Positions 1 through 9,195 of a DNA stretch of 64,000 nucleotides are shown one piece after another. The notes under the pieces are model-generated. The model was not told the origin of the DNA. It saw only the letters and a program-made list of their open reading frames with translations, and did not search any database. How positions within the stretch are numbered: the stretch's first letter is position 1; each line of letters opens with the position of its first letter. Position numbers and translations under genes: made by a program. Location: the NCBI GenBank assembly GCA_021777055.1, contig JAIQZO010000067.1, forward strand, positions 124,001-188,000. Direction: 5' to 3'. This DNA is from Candidatus Anammoxibacter sp. (GTDB taxonomy: Bacteria > Planctomycetota > Brocadiia > Brocadiales > Anammoxibacteraceae).

Positions 1-906
1 ACAAATTAACCGCCACCATAAAAAACCTGGATTATATAAATATAATGTAGCTTTGGCTGATGCAGTAACGGTTTCCACATCTAAAAAGTCACCGCTAAAT
101 TTATTAACTTCTGTCAATAAAATGTAACGTTTAACTCCCACAGATATTTTATTATCTTCATAATAACTGCCTATTGAATACAATCGCTTTGGTGTTCCGT
201 TATAACCATAAGCGTAAGTTAATGAATCATTTTTTAATAGCTTTCCTCCTATGCGTAATGCTGCTCCGGTAAAAGATGCCAACAATATTTCCGGTGCGCT
301 CTTTTTCAATGGGCTGAAAACTGTTGCACAATATCCATATGCTGGTAATAGTTTATTCCCATAATGAAAGGAAACAGGGCCATAATTGTTTACGTCAAAT
401 CTTTGGCCATCAATCTCTACCCACCCAGTTGTGTGAACCTTTGTAAAGTCTGCTGCAGTCATTTCAGAAAGAGCTAAAGTCCACATGCCAAAATCATGTT
501 CCGTAGATTCCGGCACAATATTCAAATCAAAAGAGACGCTGTTAATCTCTAGTCCTTCAGTTTTTACATAACCGGCCACCCAGTTAACTCCACGGCCAAG
601 CGATGGAGTTGGACCGTTTAACGGCGGCCTCTCTTTTACTGCAAATGGCAACCAGTCCTCCAAAGGTCTTTCAAAAACCATGCCTTTGATTGAACCATCA
701 CTATTTATTAAATAAGTTCTTAAACAAAGCTGCTTTAGATCATCGCTTCGAACAACATCAAGGCCGACGATACGATCATCCGGTAACCGAAACCAATGAA
801 AGCTACAACAATAAGGCGTTTTGTCTGGCCCTGAATCTGGGGTGTGGAAGTCGGGGTAATTTTTACGCTCAAATTTAAATAAATCTTCAGGATTTTGATT
901 TGGCAT
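1..906 (-). CDS. Hypothetical protein, 3' end beyond the window
   Basis: An open frame of 302 codons reads without a stop from an ATG at 904-906 to the left edge, so the gene is partial at its C-terminus. A purine-rich AGGTG about 6 nt upstream of the ATG supports the start. There is no signal peptide; the N-terminus is polar (MPNQNPEDLFKFE) and the visible part is rich in aromatic residues and beta-type sequence, with WLPFAVKERPPLNGPTPSLG near residue 90. It weakly resembles two-part AttH/CrtC-like lipocalin proteins, but I do not recognise the family and assign no function. A truncated MITE-like element lies immediately upstream of its start. Confidence 0.75.
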   Translation of the reverse strand, partial: MPNQNPEDLFKFERKNYPDFHTPDSGPDKTPYCCSFHWFRLPDDRIVGLDVVRSDDLKQLCLRTYLINSDGSIKGMVFERPLEDWLPFAVKERPPLNGPTPSLGRGVNWVAGYVKTEGLEINSVSFDLNIVPESTEHDFGMWTLALSEMTAADFTKVHTTGWVEIDGQRFDVNNYGPVSFHYGNKLLPAYGYCATVFSPLKKSAPEILLASFTGAALRIGGKLLKNDSLTYAYGYNGTPKRLYSIGSYYEDNKISVGVKRYILLTEVNKFSGDFLDVETVTASAKATLYLYNPGFLWWRLIC

Positions 907-920
907 AATTCACCTTTCTC

Positions 921-1030
921 TAATTTTAGCTCATTTTAGGCAATTTAGGAAATTTAGGCATTTTAGGCATTTTAGGCACTGGATGTTAGCACCTATATCT
1001 GCCAAGCAAATACCTAACCGGACAACGCTG
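921..1030 (+). repeat. Right half of a MITE-like element (truncated copy)
   Basis: The right-hand terminal motif TAACCGGACAACGCTG ends at 1030, preceded by several TTTTAGGCA units and a TTTAGCTCATTTTAGGCA block. Both blocks are shared with the complete elements at 33928-34166 and 35379-35608. No left terminus is visible, so the copy is truncated; it abuts the start of the leftward gene at 906. A second right-end-like motif (CTAACCGGACAATACTG) ends at 1423. Confidence 0.6.
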
Positions 1031-1947
1031 AAATGAATCAGGTTTTGACATTTGTTTATCAATGATTTGAACATTTGGATTAAAGGAGTTCGTAATTCTT
1101 CATTATACTGGGCGATACTTTCAAAGAAACTTAAACATGCAGTTTAAAATTCTTGGTAAGCGTAGTATTTCTTATTGTATAATGTATTTTTATAAAAATA
1201 CATACCATAATCTTTCTATTGGGTTTAAATTTGGGAAATATGGATGTAAAAATGTTTAGTCGTGTTTGGTTAGTAATTCGCTCGTGTGTGTGGGTGTCAT
1301 ATCATAACGATTTTATAGGGTTATCCAGATGATTTCTCATACTGGGGTTCTTGCTGGAAAACATGCGGGAATGAAATCATAGGGACAAAATAGAACATAT
1401 AAAAAACTAACCGGACAATACTGAAAGATATTAGTTGTATTCAAGAATTCTTACGATATTAATTTACTCACTTTACTTTGTAGTGTTTTGTGTTGTCTGT
1501 TATTATGTAGATGTTTTACAAATTCTGTACTTTTTTTAATTTCTTTAAGAAATTCTATTTCTGATTGTGCGTCAATGCTTTCGATACCTAGAATTATTAC
1601 TTCATGTGTATTAGTGGCACGTACGCTATGAAAATTCATTTGTTATTTCTTCAATTTGTATAATTAAAGAAACTGTGCCATAATTTATTTTATAACACGT
1701 TATCTACTTAAATGTCATAAAAAATAAAAATTCCCATTTTTCTCTTAGTTGTGATGTCTAGACTATATTACATATTCATTTAGACTTCTATTCCCTAGTC
1801 TAACTAAAATTTGAATCATTAAATATAGAATTCCTGATCATTTTGAGTATAAAAGAGAAACTGAAGAATTGTAATCAGTGTTTTATTTTAGGTAGGTACT
1901 GTAAGTACTAGTATTAAATATTAACAAGAATTACAAATATAAAAATT
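1031..1947. other. Gene-poor spacer
   Basis: About 900 bases without a recognisable gene. It holds an isolated MITE right-end motif ending at 1423, a GT-rich tract near 1262-1300, and a leftward 62-codon frame (1451-1639). That frame has no recognisable family and no clear ribosome binding site and may not be real. The region is very AT-rich toward the start of the exported protein at 1948. Confidence 0.5.
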
Positions 1948-4362
1948 ATGAAGTTAAATTGTTTTTACTATTTTATAAAAATATTCAAGATATCATTTTG
2001 TTTAGCTATTGTTATCAACACTCTTCTTAATGCAAACTTTTCAGAAATGGTACAAAAAGACAACAATGTTTTGTCAATTTTTGAAAGTATTGCAATGGCT
2101 GACGAAACAGATCCTAATGTTAATGGAATAAAGGAACCTGTTCTCAGTGCACTTATGCAAAGAGATGTTCGGATGCCTCATACTAATCAAGTTTTCAATG
2201 GGGATAATGCAAACGTTGTAGATGTTAAAGTTGACAAAGCATTGGGAAGCAAAAGTATCCTAGGGCATGAAATAACGAATATAAGCAGCCCCCATAAAGA
2301 TTTGTTAGATTTGATAACCAAATTATCTGATAGTGCCAAAATTGGAGTTATTGATAAAGAGAACGCAGTTGAAATAAAAGAGATTCTATTAGGTACTACA
2401 TCGGGTAGGATTTATGATGGATTTCAGCTACTTAATTTTAACCGATGGAATGATCCCACAATTCCGCAATCAGCATTTCCAGACGATGTGGTAATTGGTG
2501 AATATAAAACCAAGAAGATAAGACATTCAGGAGAGAGTGAGCTGAATTTTAAAAAAAGCGGAACAGGAGTTAATCCGAATATCCTGGATGAAGAAGAGGA
2601 CGAGGTTACAATTTGGGAAGTTGATGTAAATATGTTCTGGTATGATCAGCAGTTTGATTCCGACACTTTTTTTATATACGTACCAATAATAAATTCCCAA
2701 AAGAATGTGCCCTCTTTAGATGATACATTGCGAATAAATTACCACATATACTCTTTGGTAGATGAGGATTTTGCCCCCGCACAGGTACTGTTTGATGCGG
2801 ATCCCGGTAAAGAGTTTCCGGGAGGATCAAGTGTTCGTCTCCCGTACAAAGGGGAGGACACTGTATGGGTAGATATCAAGAGAAATTCAGTAACACATAT
2901 CACCGTACAACATTCAGCATTGCGTTTCCTTAGAGGTGTTTATACATGGGGGTGGCGGGTTCACCCGCCAAGGGTTCATTTTCTTGACTTCTTGTTTGAG
3001 CTAAAGAATGCACACACGGAAAAAAATGAACTGGATCCGAGAGCTAAGTCCATGTCTATAAGAAACAGGGAGTTGGACATTGATAGTATCGGTGACGCTG
3101 CACCGGAAAAGAAAATCTATAAAGTTGTTCAATCCGTATTGGAGGAGCGTGTTACGGCAACGGAACTTTTTGACATGCTTAACAACCCCGACGTCTCACC
3201 GGTTGGAATATTCACGGAGTGGATTGACCTTATGTCTAATCAGATACAACTTCCTCCTGAAGCTGTTAGTATACTTGAATCAGAAGGACATAGTGTGGGT
3301 GACTATGATTATGTTGTTGCCTTTATGAATAATGAAATGTATGGCGTTGGGCCTTATAATGAGTTAATTCGGGATTGGGACCAGGGCGATATCATTCACA
3401 ACAGGGTATTCAATCTGGATAATATTACACATTACTATAGAAATGTAGATTTTGGTAAGGCATTAAATGTTGACATAACCGAAAATGCCTTTAACGGTAT
3501 ATTCAGTTTTGAAATCTTCAATTTCAAACCAACATATGGCGCGCCTAAAGTAGCTGAAATGCAATGGCGCACTGGTTGGGGGTTTAGGCCCCATTATTCT
3601 ATAATTCAGCAAGATGGTGTATTTTCAAAAAGATTTGACCAGAAATTACTTAAGCCTTTTGCCGCACCTAAATTTTCGTTAAACCAGATGCAAAATTATC
3701 TTGGTTATCAATATTCTAGCGAGAATAGAAGGGGAGATTTTGTCTTTAATCCACCTCGCTATATTATTCAGAGTAGAGAGGATCGTTCATTTGATCGCCT
3801 TTACGAATATTCAGATAGAGTTAATGATGGTGAACTGAATAGGGCGACGGACAAATGGAATATATATAAAATTTTGCATCCTGGCGCAGTTCGCAGAGGG
3901 ATAGTTATAGGGCAAAAGACGGAGGGGTTTGGAGTTGCCAAGATGTGTGACAGGATTGACAACATAACTAACTATTGTATTAATGATCTCAGCCCGTTTC
4001 ACCCTTTAAACATTAGAAATGTTGATACAGATTTGAATGGGATAAATGACAAACTATACTTCCCCACATTCCTTATAAATCCGGATAGAAATGGGGGGGA
4101 CATTATTCCTCCTACTGTGGCTTGGGAACCTTTTCTATATTTATCACCAGAGAATGGAACTATCTATATTGATCCGGAGAATCCAGAGGAAGGTTATTGG
4201 ACTGATTTGACTTATGCGCATGGAAGACCGGTTAATGCTTTGGATGATATTGAAGTTAATATAGAGATGCCAAGGGGTAGCGGTCAACTATTTTACCAGT
4301 TTGACGAACTGTACCATGATAATAACATATTTTCCCCTCATCCTATCTCTTCACAAAGGTAA
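1948..4362 (+). CDS. Large exported protein of unknown function (804 aa)
   Basis: The N-terminus has a short basic stretch followed by a hydrophobic segment at about residues 12-32, read as a signal peptide or signal anchor. The rest is soluble and acidic with many aromatic residues, including WGWRVHPPRVHFLDF near residue 335 and repeated Asp/Asn-rich turns, suggesting beta-rich extracytoplasmic domains. I do not recognise a catalytic motif or named domain. There is no strong ribosome binding site before the ATG; it is chosen because it places the signal peptide at the N-terminus. It stands alone, followed by a truC-like gene fragment. Confidence 0.8.
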   Translation: MKLNCFYYFIKIFKISFCLAIVINTLLNANFSEMVQKDNNVLSIFESIAMADETDPNVNGIKEPVLSALMQRDVRMPHTNQVFNGDNANVVDVKVDKALGSKSILGHEITNISSPHKDLLDLITKLSDSAKIGVIDKENAVEIKEILLGTTSGRIYDGFQLLNFNRWNDPTIPQSAFPDDVVIGEYKTKKIRHSGESELNFKKSGTGVNPNILDEEEDEVTIWEVDVNMFWYDQQFDSDTFFIYVPIINSQKNVPSLDDTLRINYHIYSLVDEDFAPAQVLFDADPGKEFPGGSSVRLPYKGEDTVWVDIKRNSVTHITVQHSALRFLRGVYTWGWRVHPPRVHFLDFLFELKNAHTEKNELDPRAKSMSIRNRELDIDSIGDAAPEKKIYKVVQSVLEERVTATELFDMLNNPDVSPVGIFTEWIDLMSNQIQLPPEAVSILESEGHSVGDYDYVVAFMNNEMYGVGPYNELIRDWDQGDIIHNRVFNLDNITHYYRNVDFGKALNVDITENAFNGIFSFEIFNFKPTYGAPKVAEMQWRTGWGFRPHYSIIQQDGVFSKRFDQKLLKPFAAPKFSLNQMQNYLGYQYSSENRRGDFVFNPPRYIIQSREDRSFDRLYEYSDRVNDGELNRATDKWNIYKILHPGAVRRGIVIGQKTEGFGVAKMCDRIDNITNYCINDLSPFHPLNIRNVDTDLNGINDKLYFPTFLINPDRNGGDIIPPTVAWEPFLYLSPENGTIYIDPENPEEGYWTDLTYAHGRPVNALDDIEVNIEMPRGSGQLFYQFDELYHDNNIFSPHPISSQR

Positions 4363-4413
4363 GTATGCTCATCGTAAGGATTCAGACAGGAAAGCCGATA
4401 TATCTATTATAAC

Positions 4414-4550
4414 AGATGTTAGACAAACCTGCTTCCAGGGTGCAACGATTTGCTTTGTCTTGTGAAATTGCCATTAGATCCGGGTTGGACACAGAATTCC
4501 GCTTAATATTAAATGAATTTGATTGGCTAGGCATTGTAAATGTTAAGTAG
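4414..4550 (+). pseudogene. Decayed, internally deleted fragment of a TruC-type pseudouridine synthase gene
   Basis: Two stretches match the intact truC at 8273-9019. Bases 4414-4465 resemble the catalytic-motif region (LDKPTSGVLLFAL), and 4473-4550 resemble the last ~25 codons (ending ILKEFDWLDIV) through a TAG stop. The roughly 430 bases between them in the intact gene are missing, and the two parts have drifted at many positions. It is a dead remnant of a duplicate. Confidence 0.75.
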
Positions 4551-4800
4551 ATGTGAAATACGCATTAATTAATTTAATAGTATAGGAATTTTCATTTCGG
4601 GCAGAATACGTTTTTTAGGACGTTTTTTAGGGCCAAGATATAACTATTGTATTTGTTTTGCGTTAAAATGTAGTATTGGTTGAGTGATAGCGAAACCCAT
4701 TAAAAATTCTATAGTCTTGATCCTGATAGTTGTGCGTGGCTTTAGATTAAGATTATAAATTTACAGTTAACTTAAAATAGAAAGATTTAAAGATATACAA

Positions 4801-5003
4801 AATGCCCCAACGGGGTTATACATACTAGCCTAGGGCCGCGTCCTGGGTTAACGATAACCATTAAATCGCACCCTGAATGGGTGTAACATATTTTTCAGAT
4901 TCATAGCCAATGTATGTTACTCCCTTACAGGGCTATATTTTCTTTGTGTTTTTGCCCCAGGGCTTTGCCCTGGGCTGGTATATCCGCCCCTTTTAGGGTC
5001 AAA
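4801..5003. repeat. Palindromic REP-like element (~200 bp)
   Basis: A series of small GC-rich hairpins in an AT-rich setting: CCCCAACGGGG at its left, a degenerate CCTAGGG/CCTGGG pair, CACCCTGAATGGGTG, a strong CCCAGGGCTTTGCCCTGGG hairpin (4956-4974) and a CCCCTTTTAGGG unit at its right. The two ends are roughly inverted copies of each other (CCCCaacGGGG...TACTAGCC against GGCTGGTA...CCCCttttaGGG), so the whole block is an imperfect palindrome. It resembles non-coding repeats mobilised in other bacteria by REP-associated (IS200-like) transposases; none is seen here. Confidence 0.7.
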
Positions 5004-5102
5004 TGAGAGCCATGTTCATAATCTTAATTGTAGAGAGTGGATTAAGATTTAAAATGCAAAGAGTCCGACGTAAGCGCTAATTCAATGAGGAGTGGTATAG
5101 AT

Positions 5103-6845
5103 ATGAGAATTATGAATGAAATTGAATTAAAAGATCGTTTGTTAAATCCTTATAATTTTATTTTATCAATACTGGTGTTATCATTTTTTTTTCATTATAA
5201 CGATGCCAAGGCACAAACAGGTGTTATAAATATTGTGGCTGGTGGTGGGGCCTCTGATCCCGGTAATGGAGGGGCCGCAACAGAATCGGTCCTTAGGGTG
5301 CCTACCGGTGTGTTTCTAGACAGTGCAGGCAATATTTTTATTGCCGAGTTTATGGGGCACCGTATACGTAAAGTTGATGGTATTAGCGGGGTTATAACTA
5401 CAGTTGCGGGTGATGGTTCACAGGGCTTTACGGGTGATAATGGTCTGGCAAGTGATGCAAAACTCTCGTTTCCTTCCGGTCTGTTTCTCGATAATTCCGG
5501 CAATATGTTTATTGCGGATACCAATAACCACCGTATACGTAAAGTAGACAGCTCAACAGGTTTTATAACAACAGTGGCAGGTAATGGATTGCAGGGCTTT
5601 AGTGGGGACGATGGTCTGGCTATTGAAGCGAGACTCTCATTTCCTTCCGGTCTGTTTCTTGATAATTCCGGCAATATGTTTATTGCGGATACTAATAACC
5701 ACCGCATACGTAAAGTTGACAATTCAACAGGTATTATAACTACTGTGGCAGGTAATGGACTGCGGGGCTTTCGTGGTGATGATGGAGATGCTGCCAATGC
5801 CATGCTAAATGAACCCCATGGTTTATCTATTGATAGTTTGGGTAATGTCTTTGTTGCTGATACTAATAACCATCGCATTAGAAAAGTTGATAGTCGCACA
5901 GGGAAAATAACCACTGTCGCAGGGGGAGGTTTGCCAGATGATCTGGTTGGTGATGGAGGCCTTCCTGGTGATGCAAAACTTTCATTTCCTTCCGGGGTGT
6001 TTGTTGATAATGCAAATAATATTTTTATTAGCGACACAGGTGCCCATCGTATCAGAAAGGTTGACAGTACGACAGGATTAATTATTACTGTTGCGGGTAA
6101 TGGTTCACAAGGTTTTATAGGTAACGGAGGCGCCCCAAACGATGCAGCTATTTTTGAACCGTTTGGCATCTTTGTTGATTCTGCGAACAACATATTCTTT
6201 GCGGATCAAGCGTTTGTTCATAAGGTAAGCATTGAAAAAGAACCAATATCAACACCAGCTTTTTCTCCAACTCCGACATTAATACCAGTAACTTCTCCCA
6301 CGTTAACACCAAAGGCCACATTGATACCAGGAGCGTCACCATCGCCCACGTTAACACCAAAGGCCACATTGACACCAGGAGCGTCACCATCACCAACGTT
6401 AACACCATTACCAGCAACTTCTCCCTCTCCAATATTAACTCCAACTCCAGGGCCTTCCCCGGCATCGACCCCCAATGGAAACGGTGGTAAAAGTTTTACT
6501 TTTAATTGTGGTAAAGTCTTGAATCGCGGTCTTGGCGGACTTGAACGATTGATATTAGATATGGGTGCTAATGAGAAGTGTATTCTGAAACTAACCAATC
6601 TTATACCTGGTATTCGATTAGAAGTACTTACAAATTTGCGAAAGGGATTTAAATCATCCATTAAAATTGAGCCGAAAAGTGGAGTCACTAACAATAACGG
6701 TGAACTGGAGTTTACTATTAGTGCAATTGAAGCGGGTATAGATTGGATTGCATGGGGTGTAAAAAACGATAAAGGTATTGTCTCCTTCGATAAAAAAGCA
6801 TTTGATGCCGGTTTTGCTTGGGGAATGTTTGTAGAGGTAAGGTAG
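5103..6845 (+). CDS. Exported NHL-repeat beta-propeller protein with proline/threonine linker and shared C-terminal domain
   Basis: The ATG at 5103 is preferred over 5085 because GAGGAG lies 10 nt before it. A hydrophobic signal segment ends near AKAQ. Six NHL repeats of ~55 residues follow (about residues 40-375), each with variants of GNIFIADTNNHRIRKVD and ITTVAGNG, expected to form a six-bladed propeller. A linker rich in SPTPTLTP (about residues 378-455) is partly a tandem DNA repeat. The last ~115 residues form a separate domain containing two cysteines and GIDWIAWG, also found in the protein at 46427-46945. Role unknown; propellers of this kind usually mediate binding outside the cytoplasm. 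Confidence 0.88.
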   Translation: MRIMNEIELKDRLLNPYNFILSILVLSFFFHYNDAKAQTGVINIVAGGGASDPGNGGAATESVLRVPTGVFLDSAGNIFIAEFMGHRIRKVDGISGVITTVAGDGSQGFTGDNGLASDAKLSFPSGLFLDNSGNMFIADTNNHRIRKVDSSTGFITTVAGNGLQGFSGDDGLAIEARLSFPSGLFLDNSGNMFIADTNNHRIRKVDNSTGIITTVAGNGLRGFRGDDGDAANAMLNEPHGLSIDSLGNVFVADTNNHRIRKVDSRTGKITTVAGGGLPDDLVGDGGLPGDAKLSFPSGVFVDNANNIFISDTGAHRIRKVDSTTGLIITVAGNGSQGFIGNGGAPNDAAIFEPFGIFVDSANNIFFADQAFVHKVSIEKEPISTPAFSPTPTLIPVTSPTLTPKATLIPGASPSPTLTPKATLTPGASPSPTLTPLPATSPSPILTPTPGPSPASTPNGNGGKSFTFNCGKVLNRGLGGLERLILDMGANEKCILKLTNLIPGIRLEVLTNLRKGFKSSIKIEPKSGVTNNNGELEFTISAIEAGIDWIAWGVKNDKGIVSFDKKAFDAGFAWGMFVEVR

Positions 6846-7219
6846 TGGTTACCATTTTTTATAAGGGTTCTGCCAAAACACTAAGTTATTTCCGGTTGAG
6901 CCTTTAGTTTGTAAGAAATCTTATATGATTTTTATTTGCAATACTAATTTTTGTGAGGTACAATTTTTTTGCAGAAAGGACACGAAGTAGGTTGGGAAAA
7001 TCGTTAACAAAAAAGAAGGCGGAAATCCCGACCATTACAATTGATTGATAACGTGAAATGCGGAGGGCATAGCATACAATCAATTCCTCAGAAAAGTCGT
7101 GTTACAAAGTCTGGGCCGACAAGCGGACCTAAAAAGCTGAATGTTGAATCGACGGGGAGATGAGGAGCTCCCCCTGCCCCTTTTTATTTACAAAATAAAA
7201 TATTTCGCGGTATTATATT
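6846..7219. other. Spacer with possible small RNA or gene remnant and a terminator-like hairpin
   Basis: No gene is recognised. From about 6970 to 7160 the base composition is richer in G and C than its surroundings. The stretch ends in GGGGAG-ATGAGGAG-CTCCCC (7155-7174), then CTGCCCC and a T-run, which looks like a rho-independent terminator. It may be the tail of a small transcript or a decayed gene; the sequence alone does not decide. Confidence 0.3.
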
Positions 7220-7567
7220 ATGGCACTAAACGATATAACACGTCGTGATTTTCTTTCTATAACCGGTAAGGCTGCTGTATGTAGTCTTCTCCTTGAGCTT
7301 CCGGCTAATGCGAAGCCCGGAACACAACGTCATATACAGAAAAGACCGTTAAAGATGTATATGCTAACAGTTAGAGGAAAAAGAGGGGCGAGGGCATCAA
7401 AAATCCACAATGCAAACATGCGTTTTGCCACTAAACTTGCCGCAGACAGAAACCGGGCATTTCTGGGAGACAATTCAGACATTGTATCTTTAGACGTCAG
7501 TTTTGATGAATATAACCGTTTATTTATCCGTAGACGCAGTCTGGTTGCTGATTTACGGCATGTTTAG
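7220..7567 (+). CDS. Small exported protein with twin-arginine signal
   Basis: 115 residues. The N-terminus reads TRRDFLSITGKAAVCSLLLE, a twin-arginine (Tat) motif followed by a hydrophobic stretch and a likely cleavage site after PANA. The mature part (~80 residues) is strongly basic with several RG/RR pairs (VRGKRGARASK, RRRSL) and no metal or cofactor motif that I recognise. There is no obvious Shine-Dalgarno sequence. Tat export would imply folding, and perhaps cofactor loading, before transport. Function unknown. Confidence 0.65.
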   Translation: MALNDITRRDFLSITGKAAVCSLLLELPANAKPGTQRHIQKRPLKMYMLTVRGKRGARASKIHNANMRFATKLAADRNRAFLGDNSDIVSLDVSFDEYNRLFIRRRSLVADLRHV

Positions 7568-7769
7568 CTACTTTGAAACCAGGTAGTAAGTATTGGAGTC
7601 GGCTACTAAGCTCCTCTTGGCTATTTTCTTCTGGATGATTCATAACCCCTTTGACCTTTATCCCTTGTCATCAACTCTTCATTTTACAGTCTGGATAAAA
7701 GTCCACAACCCGTCATTTGACCGCTAAATAGTTCAATTCGTTATAATATTTCAGGAAATAGAGAAACAA

Positions 7770-8042
7770 ATGGATTATAAACTGTTATTTACTGTCTTTG
7801 TTGCTGTATTTATTGCTGAGTTAGGCGATAAAACACAATTGGCAACCATGTTATTTGCCGCAGATAAAGAAGTAAGTAAACTTACAGTATTTGTAGGTGC
7901 GTCTTTAGCGCTAATAGTAGCTTCTGCAATTGGCGTTCTGGCTGGAAGTGCTATCTCTCAGTATGTAAGTGAAAAACACTTACACTATATAGCTGGAATT
8001 GGTTTTATAGTTATTGGAGCATGGACACTCTTAAAAAGATGA
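7770..8042 (+). CDS. GDT1/TMEM165 (UPF0016) family transporter, single-domain half
   Basis: 90 residues with three predicted membrane helices. The first contains the family signature E-x-G-D-K-T (FIAELGDKTQLATMLFA). Members are integral membrane cation transporters, with manganese export or Ca/Mn exchange known in studied examples. The usual bacterial protein has two such repeats; this has one and would have to work as a dimer. AGGAAA lies upstream of the ATG. No second half is found beside it. Confidence 0.88.
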   Translation: MDYKLLFTVFVAVFIAELGDKTQLATMLFAADKEVSKLTVFVGASLALIVASAIGVLAGSAISQYVSEKHLHYIAGIGFIVIGAWTLLKR

Positions 8043-8272
8043 GAAATCTAGCAATACAAAATATCTTGGGTGAGCAAAAGCGGCGTCCATTTGCTCTGTG
8101 ACTTAACCAGCGAACCCACTCATGGGTTAACTATAGTTGCCCCTGCCTGGGTTAGAGTTTCTGAAATCAGTTTAAACATACTGTTTTTTTTATCGATAGT
8201 TGATTAATCTGTATCTTTGTGATTGTGTTAGTGCGAGAAGAAACAAACTAAATGGATTAAACATCTGGAATT
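8043..8272. other. Spacer, nothing recognised
   Basis: About 230 bases between the GDT1-like gene and truC. I see no coding sequence; a CCTGGGTTA motif near 8148 is reminiscent of the palindromic element at 4801-5003 but is too short to call. Confidence 0.4.
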
Positions 8273-9019
8273 ATGAACTATACCAAAGAGCTTCCAGTGC
8301 TTTACAAAGATGATTATTTTGTCGCGATCAATAAACCTTCCGGACTATTAGTGCATAAAAGTGTCATTGCGAAGGGTGAAAACTGTTTTGCCCTTCAAAT
8401 GGTAAGGGATCAGATAGGAAAGCCTGTATATCCTGTTCACAGGCTTGACAAACCTACTTCCGGGGTGCTACTCTTTGCCTTGACTAATGAAGTAGCGAGA
8501 AATACATCAACACTTTTTACCACGAACACTATCCAAAAAAAATATATTGCAGTGGTAAGAGGGTATACAGAAGAGGATGGAATCATTGATTACTCTCTGA
8601 GGAGAGTTAAAGATAATCTATTTGACCGTTCTGCATTAGACTCACAGAAAAGGCAAGAGGCCGTAACAAAATACAGAAGGCTCGCAACGGTGGAACTCCC
8701 GCATATGGTTGACAAATATTCCACAAGCAGGTTTTCCCTTGTGGAGCTTACTCCAAAAAGCGGAAGGAGGCATCAATTGAGGCGCCATATGAAGCATATT
8801 TCCCATCCTATTATTGGGGACACCAAATATGGTAAAGGGAAGTACAATGATTATTTCAGAGATACCTTTAATTGTCATAGATTAATGCTCGCTGCAACGG
8901 AATTACGATTCCGGCATCCTATAACAGGTGCTGATATTACCATTAAATCTGGGTTTGATGCAGAATTTAGTTTAATATTAAAAGAATTTGATTGGCTGGA
9001 TATTGTAATAAATAAATAG
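8273..9019 (+). CDS. truC: tRNA pseudouridine(65) synthase TruC
   Basis: 248 residues of the RluA-type pseudouridine synthase family. The catalytic motif HRLDKPTSG (about residues 57-65) supplies the essential aspartate. The TruC-type features VTKYRRLATVELP, SGRRHQLRRHMKHISHPIIGD and a C-terminal EFDWLD are all present and full length. TruC converts uridine-65 of certain tRNAs to pseudouridine. There is no S4 domain, as expected for TruC. A decayed partial copy lies at 4414-4550. Confidence 0.93.
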   Translation: MNYTKELPVLYKDDYFVAINKPSGLLVHKSVIAKGENCFALQMVRDQIGKPVYPVHRLDKPTSGVLLFALTNEVARNTSTLFTTNTIQKKYIAVVRGYTEEDGIIDYSLRRVKDNLFDRSALDSQKRQEAVTKYRRLATVELPHMVDKYSTSRFSLVELTPKSGRRHQLRRHMKHISHPIIGDTKYGKGKYNDYFRDTFNCHRLMLAATELRFRHPITGADITIKSGFDAEFSLILKEFDWLDIVINK

Positions 9020-9127
9020 TCGAAATTTGATACTGCTTGATTCTTGGATGGTGATAAGGTGATGGCGGGATTATAATTTTCTGTTAAACGAAAAATAAAA
9101 CCATGTTCTGGTTTTCGTTGTTTCTAA

Positions 9128-9160
9128 ATGAAAAAATGGGCGGTTAAGCCCATTTTTTCA
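9128..9160. terminator. Bidirectional rho-independent terminator
   Basis: AAAAAATGGGC-GGTTAA-GCCCATTTTTT forms a hairpin with A-run and T-run on both sides, between the convergent truC and S41 protease genes; it can serve both. Confidence 0.9.
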
Positions 9161-9195
9161 TCTTTTCTGCTTAAGATAACTTTGTTCCTGTAAAC

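Noticed and set aside
1451..1639. Leftward 62-codon frame possibly encoding a small protein
   Set aside because: The composition is plausible for a protein, but it has no convincing ribosome binding site or known family, so it is mentioned only under the spacer.
5195..6193. Long leftward open frame of 332 codons opposite the NHL protein
   Set aside because: It is the antisense of regular NHL repeats; its repetitive composition mirrors the repeats and it has no family features.
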